Source: Pseudomonadota bacterium (lineage in GTDB: Bacteria; Pseudomonadota; Gammaproteobacteria; Legionellales; Legionellaceae). From it: a stretch of 64,000 nt of DNA. Below, piece after piece: positions 46,986-56,865 of this stretch. Below the pieces are notes generated by a model. That model did not search any database. It saw only the letters and a list, made by a program, of their open reading frames with translations, and was not told the origin of the DNA. Where the stretch lies: assembly GCA_020051095.1 (NCBI GenBank), contig JAGVJN010000025.1:53562-117561 (forward strand), in the 5' to 3' direction. Within the stretch, counting starts at the first letter, position 1, and each line of letters starts with the position of its first letter. A program made the translations under genes and the position numbers.

Positions 46986-47753
46986 ATGAAAAACATGGTT
47001 TCCTCCTATATGTTAAAATTACTGTTTGCCTTAGCCATACTTGCCGTAACATGGTTAGCCGGTTGGTATCCCTTTCGTCATAAAAAAAAGCATAGTACCC
47101 ATTTTGAGCTGCCTGTTGGGGAGTCGTTAGCAACGGGGGTTTTTCTTGGTGCAGCGTTGATGCATATGTTGCCAGAGGCTCACCAGTTATTTCAAAATTT
47201 AGGGTACCACTTCCCTTTTTCGTATAGCTTGGTGGGTATCGTGTTCCTTGGTTTTTTATGGTTAGAACATCTTGGCAAGGAACTGTATGAACACCGTGAT
47301 ACCTCGGATGTCGCTTTTGCAATACTTGCGATGGTGATGATGTCAGTTCATTCCATTATTTCGGGCACAGCGCTTGGGATTACCCAACATAATTCCGTTA
47401 TTATTATATTGTTTTTAGCGATTATTGCTCATAAATGGGCTGAAAGTTTTGCAATTTCTATCCAATTAAATAAAAGCAATATGTCGTTACGAAATGGACA
47501 ACTATTATTTATGATATTCTCCTTCATGACACCATTAGGTATTCTAATAGGTGGTCTTTCTGGGCAGCAGGATCACAATGATTCGCTGTTTGATGCGGTC
47601 ATCATGTCGATTTCAGCAGGGACCTTTTTATATTTGGGAACACTGCATGGCCTTGAGCGCTGTGTCATGGTGCAACGGTGTTGCAATTTACGCGATTTTA
47701 GCTTTGTGATCATTGGTTTTCTAATGATGGGTTTGGCGGCAATCTATGTCTAA
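46986..47753 (+). CDS. ZIP family metal transporter
   Basis: A 255-residue ZIP permease with eight helices. TM4 has VHSIISGTALGI and TM5 has HKWAESFAISIQL, the metal-binding core. It takes divalent metal into the cytoplasm, opposing the CDF exporter encoded just upstream. The end overlaps maf by eight bases. Confidence 0.9.
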   Translation: MKNMVSSYMLKLLFALAILAVTWLAGWYPFRHKKKHSTHFELPVGESLATGVFLGAALMHMLPEAHQLFQNLGYHFPFSYSLVGIVFLGFLWLEHLGKELYEHRDTSDVAFAILAMVMMSVHSIISGTALGITQHNSVIIILFLAIIAHKWAESFAISIQLNKSNMSLRNGQLLFMIFSFMTPLGILIGGLSGQQDHNDSLFDAVIMSISAGTFLYLGTLHGLERCVMVQRCCNLRDFSFVIIGFLMMGLAAIYV

Positions 47754-48363
47754 ATTTCTCCAACAAAAGCCAATCATACTTGCTTCCTCATCTGTCAACC
47801 GACATGAACTGTTAGCATCGATTGGCCTCGAATTCACTGTGCATGCAGCAGAGATAGATGAACAAGCTATCAAACATCACTTTCAAGATGAAGATCCTAA
47901 GCAAATTGCTAACAGACTTGCTCAACAAAAAGCATTGACTGTCAGTGAGCGATATCCTCATCAATACATCATTGCTGCTGATCAGCTTTGTCATTGTGAG
48001 GGGGTGCTCTTTGACAAACCATTGACACACGAGCGAGCTTTGCAGCAGTTGATGGCATTACAGAGCAAAACCCATCAACAAATTTGTGCCATGGCTATCG
48101 CCTACCAAGGAGCGATTATCTGGTCTGAGCAAGATATTGCAACCCTAACCATGAAACCATTATCCGCTGATACGTTAGATGCTTATTTGCAAGAAGATAG
48201 GCCTTACCATAGTTGTGGTTCCTACCATTATGAGCAATCGGGTAAGTGGCTCTTTCAGTCTGTGATAGGAAGTGACACATCTATCCAAGGCCTGGCTCTA
48301 ATGCCTTTGGTTAAAGCGCTGGAAGAATTAGGGATTGTCGCATTAGCATTGCCAATGGCTTAG
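47746..48363 (+). CDS. Maf-family nucleotide pyrophosphatase
   Basis: House-cleaning enzyme hydrolysing modified nucleoside triphosphates. The 205-residue protein has the N-terminal motif ILASSSVNRHELLASIGLEF and the central IIAADQLCHCEGVLFDKPL with catalytic Asp. The sequence is closest in pattern to the YceF branch, though the SxxR start differs. It overlaps the ZIP gene by eight bases. Confidence 0.88.
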   Translation: MSKFLQQKPIILASSSVNRHELLASIGLEFTVHAAEIDEQAIKHHFQDEDPKQIANRLAQQKALTVSERYPHQYIIAADQLCHCEGVLFDKPLTHERALQQLMALQSKTHQQICAMAIAYQGAIIWSEQDIATLTMKPLSADTLDAYLQEDRPYHSCGSYHYEQSGKWLFQSVIGSDTSIQGLALMPLVKALEELGIVALALPMA

Positions 48364-48422
48364 AATCATGACAAGATGCATGGAACTTAAGGACGTTCAC
48401 TCATATCGATTCGGAGTATTGA

Positions 48423-48644
48423 ATGACGAAAGCAGAGAACTTTGAACAATCGTTGCGATCATTAGAAGAAATTGTGCAAAAACTAGAAGCCGGTGAATTA
48501 TCGTTAGAAGATTCGCTGAAAGCATTTGAGGAGGGCGTCAAGCTTGCAAGGCAATGTCAGAAAACTTTGAGTGAAGCGGAGTTAAAAGTGGAAAAAATCA
48601 CCCAAGAGATGATGCGAGAAGATGAGCGTTCTGATGATGTCTGA
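48423..48644 (+). CDS. xseB: Exodeoxyribonuclease VII small subunit
   Basis: A 73-residue helical protein matching XseB throughout ([40 protein letters not shown]). With XseA it makes exonuclease VII. The 3' end overlaps ispA, the conserved xseB-ispA order. Confidence 0.95.
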   Translation: MTKAENFEQSLRSLEEIVQKLEAGELSLEDSLKAFEEGVKLARQCQKTLSEAELKVEKITQEMMREDERSDDV

Positions 48645-49521
48645 TGTGATTCAAACACACTTATTGAAATTTGAAGATTATCTTAAAACGGTTGTTCACC
48701 AAAAACCAATTCCATCGACTCGTCTTAAAGCGGCTATTGAGTATAGCCTCCTAAGTGGCGGAAAACGCTTTAGGCCGTTATTGGTCTATCTAACGGGTGA
48801 ACTGTTGCATATTGATTCGAAAATTTTGAATGTGATTGCTGCTGCGGTCGAAATGGTCCATTGCTATTCTCTCATTCATGATGATTTACCCGCGATGGAT
48901 GATGATGATTTTAGACGAGGAAAGCCCAGTTGTCATAAAGCGTTTGATCAAGCAACTGCCATTTTAGCCGGTGATGCTTTATCTTCCTGGTCAATTGAAC
49001 TATTAGTGACAGAATTATCAGGACACCTACCAGCAAACACCATTCTGCTCATTTGTAAGCGATTATTAAAGGCAATTGGTGTCGAGGGGATGATTAGTGG
49101 TCAGAGTTTGGATTTGACTGTTCTTGCATCCATGGCTGTGACAGAGCTTGAACTTGAAGCGATTCATCAATTGAAAACAGGTTTTTTAATACAAGCTTGT
49201 ATCTTAATGGTAGCGGATTTAATTGATTTAGACGACACTAAACAACAGGCCTTGCAACAGTTTGCAAACAAGCTTGGATTGGTTTTTCAAATGCAAGGTG
49301 ATTATCTTGATTATTACGCCCCGTTGTCAACGCTCGGTAAAATGCGCTCTTCTGATTTAGCAAATGATAAAACGACTTATGCGCAGCTTTATGATAAAAA
49401 TGTATTAAAGGATAAAATTAACCGATTATTTCGAAGCTGCCATGAATCGTTATTGTCTTTTTCCGATGGAAAAAGTGCTTTGAATAATTTAGTAGAATGG
49501 CTCCAATCAAGAATTGAATAA
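48622..49521 (+). CDS. ispA: Polyprenyl (farnesyl/geranyl) diphosphate synthase
   Basis: Isoprenoid chain-elongating enzyme. The first Asp-rich motif is complete ([19 protein letters not shown] near 85). The second, normally DDILD, reads GDYLD (near 228), with the first Asp replaced by Gly. A Lys-Arg-Arg-type start ([11 protein letters not shown] near 45) is normal. Length 299. Starts at 48622, 48634 or 48637 are all possible; it overlaps xseB. dxs, the usual neighbour, is absent and hemE follows. Confidence 0.9.
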   Translation: MSVLMMSDVIQTHLLKFEDYLKTVVHQKPIPSTRLKAAIEYSLLSGGKRFRPLLVYLTGELLHIDSKILNVIAAAVEMVHCYSLIHDDLPAMDDDDFRRGKPSCHKAFDQATAILAGDALSSWSIELLVTELSGHLPANTILLICKRLLKAIGVEGMISGQSLDLTVLASMAVTELELEAIHQLKTGFLIQACILMVADLIDLDDTKQQALQQFANKLGLVFQMQGDYLDYYAPLSTLGKMRSSDLANDKTTYAQLYDKNVLKDKINRLFRSCHESLLSFSDGKSALNNLVEWLQSRIE

Positions 49522-49547
49522 ACTATTGATAAACACTATTTGGTAAT

Positions 49548-50603
49548 ATGGAACAACAAATCGAACAATCGCTTTATATGCGCGCCTTGAAGAGGCAATC
49601 TGTTGAACGAACGCCCGTTTGGCTAATGAGGCAGGCGGGTAGGTATTTACCTGAATATCGTCAAGTTCGCCAAAAAGCAGGCGATTTTATGAGTTTATGT
49701 CGAACACCTGAGCTTGCTTGTGAGGTGACCCTTCAACCACTGAGGCGTTTCCAGTTAGATGCGGCCATCTTGTTTTCAGATATTTTAACGATTCCTGATG
49801 CTATGGGGTTAGGGCTCTATTTTGCAGAAGGGGAAGGTCCTTGCTTTGAAAAACCATTGCGAAGTGAATCGGACTTTGCCCAAATTCCCAACATTGATGT
49901 GGGTGAAACGCTTGATTATGTGATACAAGCTGCATCTTTGATTAGACAAAATATGCCTGCTCATATACCGCTTATTGGATTTGCCGGTAGTCCTTGGACG
50001 CTTGCGTGCTATATGATTGAAGGGCATGGCTCACGCGAATTTAAGCAAGCTGTTACATTAATATATCAACGCCCTGAGCTTGCCCATCGCCTCCTTGAAC
50101 AATTAGCTAAAACAACGCAAGATTATTTGGCTGCGCAAATTGAAGCGGGCGTCAATTCCTTAATGATATTTGATACCTGGGGCGGACTGCTAACACCCCA
50201 ACTCTATCAAACATTTTCGTTAGCTTATATGAAAAAAATTGTTGGTGGGCTTAAATATTCCTATCCAAATATCCCCATCACATTATTTACCAAAGGAGGG
50301 GGGCAATGGCTTAATGAGATATCGTCATCGGGGTGTGACTGTGTTGGGTTAGATTGGACAGTCGATATTGGCAAAGCGAAAGAACAAGTCGGCAATCAGG
50401 TTGCCTTACAAGGAAATTTGCACCCGCTCGTTTTACTTAGCAATCCGCAATCGATTGAACAAAGCTGTCGGCAAATTATCGAAGCGATGGCTGACCATCC
50501 TGGCCATATATTTAATCTAGGGCATGGTATAACCCCCGATGTGCCGCCTGAGCATGTCAGTGTTTTAATTGAAGCGGTTAAAAAGTATAGTCTTCGTGTT
50601 TAA
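49548..50603 (+). CDS. hemE: Uroporphyrinogen decarboxylase
   Basis: Heme-pathway enzyme that removes four carboxyl groups from uroporphyrinogen III. The 351-residue protein has the N-terminal signature PVWLMRQAGRYLPEYR near residue 22 and the second signature FAGSPWTLACYMIEG near 145. The catalytic Asp is in AAILFSDILTIPDAMG near 85. It is 26 bases after ispA, so co-transcription is likely. Confidence 0.97.
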   Translation: MEQQIEQSLYMRALKRQSVERTPVWLMRQAGRYLPEYRQVRQKAGDFMSLCRTPELACEVTLQPLRRFQLDAAILFSDILTIPDAMGLGLYFAEGEGPCFEKPLRSESDFAQIPNIDVGETLDYVIQAASLIRQNMPAHIPLIGFAGSPWTLACYMIEGHGSREFKQAVTLIYQRPELAHRLLEQLAKTTQDYLAAQIEAGVNSLMIFDTWGGLLTPQLYQTFSLAYMKKIVGGLKYSYPNIPITLFTKGGGQWLNEISSSGCDCVGLDWTVDIGKAKEQVGNQVALQGNLHPLVLLSNPQSIEQSCRQIIEAMADHPGHIFNLGHGITPDVPPEHVSVLIEAVKKYSLRV

Positions 50604-50633
50604 ATCGAGGATGAGTTTTTAATGTCAACCATC

Positions 50634-51032
50634 TCAAATGTTATTTAAAATATTAGAGATACCTGTTGGTCCAGCTACTGCACCGCCAGTGGCAAATCCT
50701 GTATATCCAATGCTGGCTAATATTGCCGGCAAGAAAACTAACGAACCTGCTATGAAAACCAAGGCAATGGGCGTACCAATCGGTATTTGCGTTGGGTTAT
50801 CTTTATGTTGTTTAAATTTCATGATGGCAGCAATAAAAAACGCGAGACCACCAATATAAGCCCCTGCGGTGATTAACTTCGCTACCGCAGTAAAGTTGCT
50901 TGTTGTATTTGCTGCAACAAGGCCAAGGCCTGAGTCAAGTGTCGCAAATTGGGCACATGTCACACTTGAGAATAAAATTAGCATGCCTGTTAGCAAAATT
51001 TTATCAAACGCGGCACTATTCATAATTACCAT
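50634..51032 (-). CDS. IcmC/IcmD-like (DotE/DotP) small membrane protein
   Basis: A 132-residue protein with an N-terminal signal or anchor (KILLTGMLILFSSVTCA) and two more hydrophobic segments (LITAGAYIGGLAFFIAAIM near 67 and ALVFIAGSLVFLPAILASIG near 93). The loop between them (KFKQHKDNPTQIPIGTPIA) matches what I remember of IcmC/IcmD-family inner-membrane proteins of Dot/Icm and IncI-type transfer systems. It stands alone, convergent to hemE, without other dot/icm genes. An ATG nine bases in is an alternative start. Confidence in the family is moderate. Confidence 0.6.
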   Translation of the reverse strand: MVIMNSAAFDKILLTGMLILFSSVTCAQFATLDSGLGLVAANTTSNFTAVAKLITAGAYIGGLAFFIAAIMKFKQHKDNPTQIPIGTPIALVFIAGSLVFLPAILASIGYTGFATGGAVAGPTGISNILNNI

Positions 51033-51167
51033 CCATATAATTTATATGGGTAAATATAGCACAAAGAGCCAATATGGTGTGTAAGAAGAGATATTAATGT
51101 TCGATTAAGGGGGTTGTAGAGTGGATTTAAAACAGCGTGCGCTCATCTGGAGGTAGCGATATTGCTA

Positions 51168-51560
51168 TTAGTTCCTTCGAGTCAATTTAGTTTTTCGATT
51201 GATTATAGACAATGAATGCAAGGTGGCAATAATCAAGATAAAAACGCCATTGCATATGAATAGCAGGTGGATGTGATTGTTTGGATGAAATGCAAGTTTA
51301 ATATAAGGAATGTAATTGGTGGCAAAAAAGATGGTTGAAAAAACCACTGCAATATAAGCAACATAATACCCCCAAGGTTTAGTTAACACCAGGCCTATGA
51401 TGCTTAGTAGATTGAATAGGAAAATTAAAACGATAAGTAGATGTGCCCAAGTATATTCATGCGCTTTTTGCATCAAAAATACAGACATTTCCATATTATG
51501 GACGACTATGATTCCTATGATTAAGCCCATTGCAATACTGCCAATTTTGATGCCTTTCAT
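51168..51560 (-). CDS. Hypothetical four-helix membrane protein
   Basis: A 130-residue protein with four hydrophobic segments (IGSIAMGLIIGIIVVHNM, LLIVLIFLFNLLSIIGLVL, AYIAVVFSTIFFATNYIP, LLFICNGVFILIIATLHSL). I do not recognise it. The ATG at 51560 has AAGGA nine bases upstream, better than the TTG at 51578. Downstream, minus-strand genes do not overlap it. No function is inferred. Confidence 0.6.
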   Translation of the reverse strand: MKGIKIGSIAMGLIIGIIVVHNMEMSVFLMQKAHEYTWAHLLIVLIFLFNLLSIIGLVLTKPWGYYVAYIAVVFSTIFFATNYIPYIKLAFHPNNHIHLLFICNGVFILIIATLHSLSIINRKTKLTRRN

Positions 51561-51713
51561 ACTATCTGTCCTTAGCAAACCGCTTTCAAATGTTTAATAT
51601 AATTAATGTTTGTAAATTAATTATAGCAATTGAATTAAATAAAATTAACGCGCTTATCTGGGTTGATTCGTAGAACTTGCAGCACGATCTCGGGAACTTG
51701 TTCTTTAGTCATG

Positions 51714-52715
51714 TTATTTGGAGGAATGAGAATCACGATATTCAGTCGGAGTTAACCCTGTCCATCGTTTAAAGGCTTTACTGAAGTTTGAGGTGTCATG
51801 AAAGCCTAATAAAAAACTTATTTCAGACATACTAATTTGTTGATTGAGCAAGTAGGCATACGCTTTTTGCTTTCGCACTTCATCCACAATTTCTTGATAG
51901 GTGATGCTTTCCTTTTGTAAGTGCCTTCGAAGCGTTCTAGCTGACACGCATAATTGACTTGCTACTTCATCCATACTTAATTGATATAAATCATGACTTA
52001 ATAAGATTGTTTTGATTTTGCTAGCCCAATCTGCTTGTTGAGCTAGGCGGGTTGCAATTTTTTGTAATTGGGATTTTGCCAGTTGATAGCTTGTATCATC
52101 CGCAAAACTAATCGGATAGTCTAATTCCTTTTTCCAAAGCCACACTTGATTATGCAAGCAGTTGAATTGTATTTCTGTTTTTAAGATATCTTGGTAATAG
52201 CTAGCATAGCTCGGTGGTGCATAATTCAAATCAATTTTGACACAGCTATCAGTTGCTGAGATTAAAAACTGGCGCATATTAATCAGATGCACAATGACCA
52301 TTTCAACAATAAAACGCGATAATACTTGGTTTTCCATTAAAACATGAACACCAATGCATACTTTATCACCACTGAGTTCTGAATCGAGGCTTATGAGATT
52401 GGTGCGAGTATTGATATAATTTAGCATCGTATTCAATGCATTACCCATCGTAGGGCTACTCATAGCCGCATAACCTAAATAACCGTGATTGACTATGGAT
52501 AAATGTTGGCCGAATTTAAGCCCTAGGTAGGAACAGTTTGTCATGGATATTGCTTTCTCGACGATTCTTGTGAATTCACTGGCAGTAACAAAGGCTGCCG
52601 GATCTTGCAGCCTTGTTAAATCAAAACCAATTGTCTTAAGAAAGTTGGGAACGCCGAGTTGCTCAACGCATTTATCCAAGCAGGCAGCGTAATTAGCAGC
52701 TATGACTTGTTCCAT
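51714..52715 (-). CDS. AraC-family transcriptional regulator
   Basis: A 333-residue regulator with an N-terminal Arabinose_bd-type domain (YLGYAAMSSPTMGNALNTML near 75) and a C-terminal AraC double HTH (ASQLCVSARTLRRHLQKES near 255 and ISEISFLLGFHDTSNFSKAF-like MSEISFLLGFHDTSNFSKAF near 300). The start is 15 bases beyond the ahcY stop on the same strand, so it may be read with the methyl-cycle genes. The signal is unknown. Confidence 0.9.
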   Translation of the reverse strand: MEQVIAANYAACLDKCVEQLGVPNFLKTIGFDLTRLQDPAAFVTASEFTRIVEKAISMTNCSYLGLKFGQHLSIVNHGYLGYAAMSSPTMGNALNTMLNYINTRTNLISLDSELSGDKVCIGVHVLMENQVLSRFIVEMVIVHLINMRQFLISATDSCVKIDLNYAPPSYASYYQDILKTEIQFNCLHNQVWLWKKELDYPISFADDTSYQLAKSQLQKIATRLAQQADWASKIKTILLSHDLYQLSMDEVASQLCVSARTLRRHLQKESITYQEIVDEVRKQKAYAYLLNQQISMSEISFLLGFHDTSNFSKAFKRWTGLTPTEYRDSHSSK

Positions 52716-52730
52716 TTTTGGTGTTCCAGA

Positions 52731-54044
52731 TTAATAGCGATAATAGTCCGGTTTAAACGGTCCATCAACAGGCACACCGATATAATCCGCTTGTTCCTTA
52801 GTTAGCGTTGTTAATGAGGCGCCGATGCGTTGCAAATGTAAGGTAGCCACCTTTTCATCAAGCTTTTTAGGTAATACATAAACGTCAATATTGTATTTCT
52901 CATGGAATTTAAATAATTCAATTTGCGCTAATACTTGATTGGTAAAGGATGCCGACATGACAAAACTTGGGTGGCCAGTGGCGCAACCTAAGTTCACTAA
53001 TCGCCCTTGTGCAAGTAAAATAATACGATTTCCATTTGGGAAAATAACATGATCAACTTGTGGTTTTATGTTATCCCATTCATATTGGCGTAAACTCGCG
53101 ACATCAATTTCATCATCGAAATGACCAATGTTGCATACAATGGCTTGGTTTTTCATGCGTAGGAGATGATCATGGTTTATCACATGGAAATTTCCAGTTG
53201 CCGTGACAAATATATCAACCTGCTCTAGGACTTGATCCACGGTTACCACACGGTATCCCTCCATAGCTGCTTGCAGTGCACAAATGGGGTCGATTTCAGC
53301 AATAAACACCGTTGCACCTTGGCCTCTTAACGCTTGCGCACAGCCTTTTCCAACATCGCCATAGCCGAGAACAAGGACGATTTTGCCTGCGATCATGACA
53401 TCCGTTGCGCGCTTTATGCCATCTAATAATGATTCACGGCATCCATATAAATTATCAAATTTCGATTTTGTGACGGAATCATTCACATTCATAGCAGGTA
53501 TTTTAAGGGTCTTTTTCTTAGCCATGTCATACAAACGGGCAACACCCGTCGTTGTTTCTTCGGATAAGCCGCGAATGTTGTCAATCAGTTCAGGATGTTT
53601 TTGATGGATAATTTGTGTTAGATCGCCGCCATCGTCCAGTAACATATTAGGTGTCCAGCCATTGGGGCCATGAATAGTTTTCTCAATACACCACCAATAT
53701 TCTTCTTCAGTTTCTCCCTTCCATGCAAAAACAGGAACGCCAATTGCTGCCATAGCTGCAGCGGCATGGTCTTGAGTTGAATAGATATTGCAAGAAGACC
53801 AACGAACTTCAGCTCCTAGCGCGATTAGTGTTTCAATCAAAACAGCCGTTTGAATCGTCATATGCAAGCAGCCTACAATACGGGCACCCTTTAAAGGTTG
53901 GCTGTGACCAAACTCTTCTCTTAAAGCCATCAATCCAGGCATTTCAGTTTCAGCAATGGCGATTTCCTTACGACCCCATTCAGCTAAGTTGATATCGGCG
54001 ACTTTAAAATCTGTGGTGTTATTTAGTTTAACCGTTGATTGCAT
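52731..54044 (-). CDS. ahcY: Adenosylhomocysteinase
   Basis: NAD-dependent enzyme that splits S-adenosylhomocysteine to homocysteine and adenosine. It has 437 residues from the ATG at 54044 (AGGATC five bases upstream); the open frame extends to 54146, but the extra sequence is not family-like. NAD motif [18 protein letters not shown] near 220, and the C-terminal KPDYYRY ending that is typical of the tetrameric enzyme. Confidence 0.97.
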   Translation of the reverse strand: MQSTVKLNNTTDFKVADINLAEWGRKEIAIAETEMPGLMALREEFGHSQPLKGARIVGCLHMTIQTAVLIETLIALGAEVRWSSCNIYSTQDHAAAAMAAIGVPVFAWKGETEEEYWWCIEKTIHGPNGWTPNMLLDDGGDLTQIIHQKHPELIDNIRGLSEETTTGVARLYDMAKKKTLKIPAMNVNDSVTKSKFDNLYGCRESLLDGIKRATDVMIAGKIVLVLGYGDVGKGCAQALRGQGATVFIAEIDPICALQAAMEGYRVVTVDQVLEQVDIFVTATGNFHVINHDHLLRMKNQAIVCNIGHFDDEIDVASLRQYEWDNIKPQVDHVIFPNGNRIILLAQGRLVNLGCATGHPSFVMSASFTNQVLAQIELFKFHEKYNIDVYVLPKKLDEKVATLHLQRIGASLTTLTKEQADYIGVPVDGPFKPDYYRY

Positions 54045-54078
54045 TGAATGATCCTCATATTTTGATGCTTGCATTTCC

Positions 54079-54193
54079 AACAGGACTAAATATAAACACC
54101 AACCGTTGCCATAAAATGCAATAGTAATACAGCTAGTTAGGGTCAAAATACCCTCAATAAATTACTTTGTTGGCGCTATGGCTAGTCCTGTCC
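54079..54193 (-). promoter_or_regulatory. Structured region between metK and ahcY
   Basis: The 160-base gap holds AACAGGACTA (54079) and TAGTCCTGTC (54183) as an inverted pair bracketing an inner hairpin GAGGGTATTTTGACCCT on the minus strand. A further partly complementary pair (CCAACCGTTGCCATA and GTTGGCGCTATGGC) lies inside. It may be a leader RNA structure of ahcY, a terminator of metK, or a decayed repeat. I do not recognise a known SAM or SAH riboswitch. Confidence 0.4.
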
Positions 54194-54204
54194 ATTTAGT
54201 ATAA

Positions 54205-55353
54205 TTACATGCTTGACTTTAATTTTTCAACTTTGTTCAGCCTCTCCCAGGGAAACTCGGGTCGACCGTAGTGTCCATAAGTAGCAGTTTGGCGATAGAT
54301 TGGCTCTAATAAGTTGAGTTCATCGATAATCCCTTGGGGCGTTAAATCGAAGTGTTCTCTAATCAGTTCAACAATTTGTGCGTTGTTCATACGACCAGTA
54401 CCAAACGTTTCAACCGAAATTGATACGGGATCGGGTATGCCAATTGCATAGGAAAGTTGAATTTCGCATTGTTCAGCGATGCCTGCTGCAACAATATTTT
54501 TTGCAACGTAGCGGGCGGAATAGGCGCCAGAACGATCCACTTTAGATGGATCTTTCCCCGAAAAACAGCCCCCACCGTGTCTAGCGAAGCCGCCATAAGT
54601 ATCAACAATAATTTTTCGGCCAGTTAAACCACAATCTCCTTGGGGACCACCAATGACAAATCGACCTGTTGGATTGATAAAATATTTTGTATCCTGGCTT
54701 AACCAATGGGTAGGAATAATTGGGAGAATGATATGCTTTTTAACTTCTTCGCAGAGATCCTTATGGCTTATATCAGGGTGATGTTGGGTGGACAGAACAA
54801 TGGTATCAACAGCAATGGGTTTGCCATTTTCATATTTGAACGTCAATTGACATTTAGCGTCTGGTCGGAGCCATTCCAACTGCTTGCTATGCCTTAATTT
54901 CGCTTGTTGCTTCATCAATCGATGAGCATAAGCGATAGGGGCGGGCATGTATTCTTCTGTTTCGTTAGTAGCATAGCCGAACATCAATCCCTGATCGCCG
55001 GCACCCAATCGATTGGTAATGGTATTATCCACACCTTGAGCAATATCGGTTGATTGTTTGCCAATAGCAGAGAGCACCGCACAAGATTCCCAGTCAAAGC
55101 CCATGTCAGAGCTATTGTAACCAATATCACGAATAACATGTCGGGTCACTTCTTCAACATCAACCCAGGCATTGGTGGTAATTTCACCGCCCACCAAAAC
55201 CATACCTGTTTTTACAAATGTTTCACAGGCAACCCGGGCTGCTTTATCTTGCTTTAACAATTCATCTAAAATGGCATCTGATATTTGATCGGCAATTTTG
55301 TCTGGGTGACCTTCAGAAACAGACTCAGACGTAAATAGTGCAAATTCGTTCAC
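54205..55353 (-). CDS. metK: S-adenosylmethionine synthase
   Basis: Makes SAM from methionine and ATP. The 382-residue protein has [20 protein letters not shown] near residue 10, [15 protein letters not shown] near 117, and [18 protein letters not shown] near 260. The start is GTG; TGA of carA overlaps it (GTGA), so it is coupled to carA upstream. With ahcY downstream it forms part of the methyl cycle. Confidence 0.97.
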   Translation of the reverse strand: MNEFALFTSESVSEGHPDKIADQISDAILDELLKQDKAARVACETFVKTGMVLVGGEITTNAWVDVEEVTRHVIRDIGYNSSDMGFDWESCAVLSAIGKQSTDIAQGVDNTITNRLGAGDQGLMFGYATNETEEYMPAPIAYAHRLMKQQAKLRHSKQLEWLRPDAKCQLTFKYENGKPIAVDTIVLSTQHHPDISHKDLCEEVKKHIILPIIPTHWLSQDTKYFINPTGRFVIGGPQGDCGLTGRKIIVDTYGGFARHGGGCFSGKDPSKVDRSGAYSARYVAKNIVAAGIAEQCEIQLSYAIGIPDPVSISVETFGTGRMNNAQIVELIREHFDLTPQGIIDELNLLEPIYRQTATYGHYGRPEFPWERLNKVEKLKSSM

Positions 55354-56489
55354 AATTCCCTCGTCGATTTATATTCACTCATTGCTGATATGAATGGTTT
55401 AAAAATTTTTTCAGCATCATGCGGCCCAGGCCCTCCTTCAGGGTGACCTTGAAACCCATATGCTGGCGCAGATGTATGTTTGATCCCTTGTAAACTTTGA
55501 TCAAACAGCGAACGGTGTGTGGCGATTAATTCATTTGGCAGGGATGTTTCTTCAATCATGAAACCATGATTTTGGCTGGTAATCATGACTCGATTAGATT
55601 GCAAGTCAATAACCGGGTGGTTACCACCATGGTGGCCAAACTTCATTTTTGTTTCTTTAGCGCCACAAGCTAAAGCCAAAATTTGATAGCCTAGGCAGAT
55701 TCCAAATAAAGGGACTTTCGCAGATATAAATTGTTTAACTGCTTTAATGGCATAGTCACAGGCTGCAGGGTCTCCAGGACCATTTGACAGAAATATGCCA
55801 TCGGGATTGCTTCGCAGAACATCTTCAGCAGGGGTTTTTGCTGGCACGATGGTGACGTGACAACCTAACTCTTGCAGAATACGCAAAATATTATGTTTTG
55901 CACCATAGTCATAGGCTATGACGTGAAAATTCTGGGGCGTGGACTTGGGACCCCACTCACCTCTGTCTGTATCCCAGCGTTGTTCTGTTTTACAAGACAC
56001 CTCTTTAGCAAGGTCCCTATTGCTAAGACCACTGAATGATTGTGCTAATTGGACAGCTTTGTCTGGCTGACTGGCATACTCGGTGGTAATACATGCACCT
56101 TGACTGCCATGATCCCTGAGATGCCTGGTAATGAAGCGGGTGTCGACTCCAGCAATAGCTGTCACGTGATTGTGATGAAGCCAATCAGACAAGGTGGTTT
56201 GAGCGCGCCATGAACTTGGATAGGGTGAGTACTCACGGATAACTAACCCTTTGGCCCAGATTTTTTTAGATTCAATATCTTCTTCATTACAACCCGTGTT
56301 TCCAATATGGGCTGCTGTTAAGGTGATAATTTGTTCACTATAGGAAGGATCCGTCAACATTTCCTGGTAACCCGTCATTGAGGTATTAAATACAAGTTCT
56401 CCAATGTGAGTACCTTCATGTCCAATGGCATATCCATGGCATATTGTTCCATCAGCCAGCGCTAAAATTGCAGGAGTGGGTTGTGTCAT
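55350..56489 (-). CDS. carA: Carbamoyl-phosphate synthase small subunit
   Basis: Glutaminase subunit of carbamoyl-phosphate synthase, 379 residues and full length. The nucleophile Cys is in [16 protein letters not shown] near 265; the His/Glu pair is in [11 protein letters not shown] near 355. The usual partner carB is not adjacent: metK follows directly. Confidence 0.97.
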   Translation of the reverse strand: MTQPTPAILALADGTICHGYAIGHEGTHIGELVFNTSMTGYQEMLTDPSYSEQIITLTAAHIGNTGCNEEDIESKKIWAKGLVIREYSPYPSSWRAQTTLSDWLHHNHVTAIAGVDTRFITRHLRDHGSQGACITTEYASQPDKAVQLAQSFSGLSNRDLAKEVSCKTEQRWDTDRGEWGPKSTPQNFHVIAYDYGAKHNILRILQELGCHVTIVPAKTPAEDVLRSNPDGIFLSNGPGDPAACDYAIKAVKQFISAKVPLFGICLGYQILALACGAKETKMKFGHHGGNHPVIDLQSNRVMITSQNHGFMIEETSLPNELIATHRSLFDQSLQGIKHTSAPAYGFQGHPEGGPGPHDAEKIFKPFISAMSEYKSTREL

Positions 56490-56730
56490 GAAATCGTCTT
56501 TAAATGAGCAAAATTGCGCTTATTGTATCGTTATATGTTAGAAAATAGAAGACCTAATAGCTGCGTTTTCTTCTCCCTATTTCCGGGAAGAAGAAAAAAA
56601 TGTAGGAATTCATTTAGAAGTAACCAAATATCACAGATCTATACCCGCCAGGGAGCGTGTCTCTGTCCGGTTTTTCGTAAGCATTTTACGAACTTGGTAC
56701 CACACATCAGGATAGAATTTCATTTCAAAA

Positions 56731-56780
56731 ACCCCGCTCCCGCCCTTTGGGCACCCTCTCCCCGTTTCCGGGGCGAGGGG
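56731..56780. repeat. Dispersed repeat copy 1 (CTCTCCCC...GGGGCGAGGGG)
   Basis: A palindromic 50-base segment containing TTGGGCACCCTCTCCCC and CGGGGCGAGGGG; it matches 60323-60372 at about 80 percent of positions. The 376-base gap between carA and dnaJ also holds a related shorter hairpin near 56566-56595 (TTCTTCTCCC...GGGAAGAAG). I see no gene in this gap. Confidence 0.75.
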
Positions 56781-56865
56781 AACAATGTGGAAAATTATAT
56801 ATAGAAGTCCTGAAGGAGTTAAAATAACGCTCCGAATTGCCCCGCAGATATGATGTAATTGATGG

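Noticed and set aside
46912..47322. 136-codon minus-strand ORF
   Set aside because: It lies opposite the ZIP transporter, whose membrane helices and metal motifs are clear.
54045..54204. Known SAM or SAH riboswitch in front of ahcY
   Set aside because: The conserved core sequences of those classes are not visible; it is kept only as an unclassified structured region.
56514..56804. 96-codon plus-strand ORF in the carA-dnaJ gap
   Set aside because: It is made of two palindromic repeats; no coding character.
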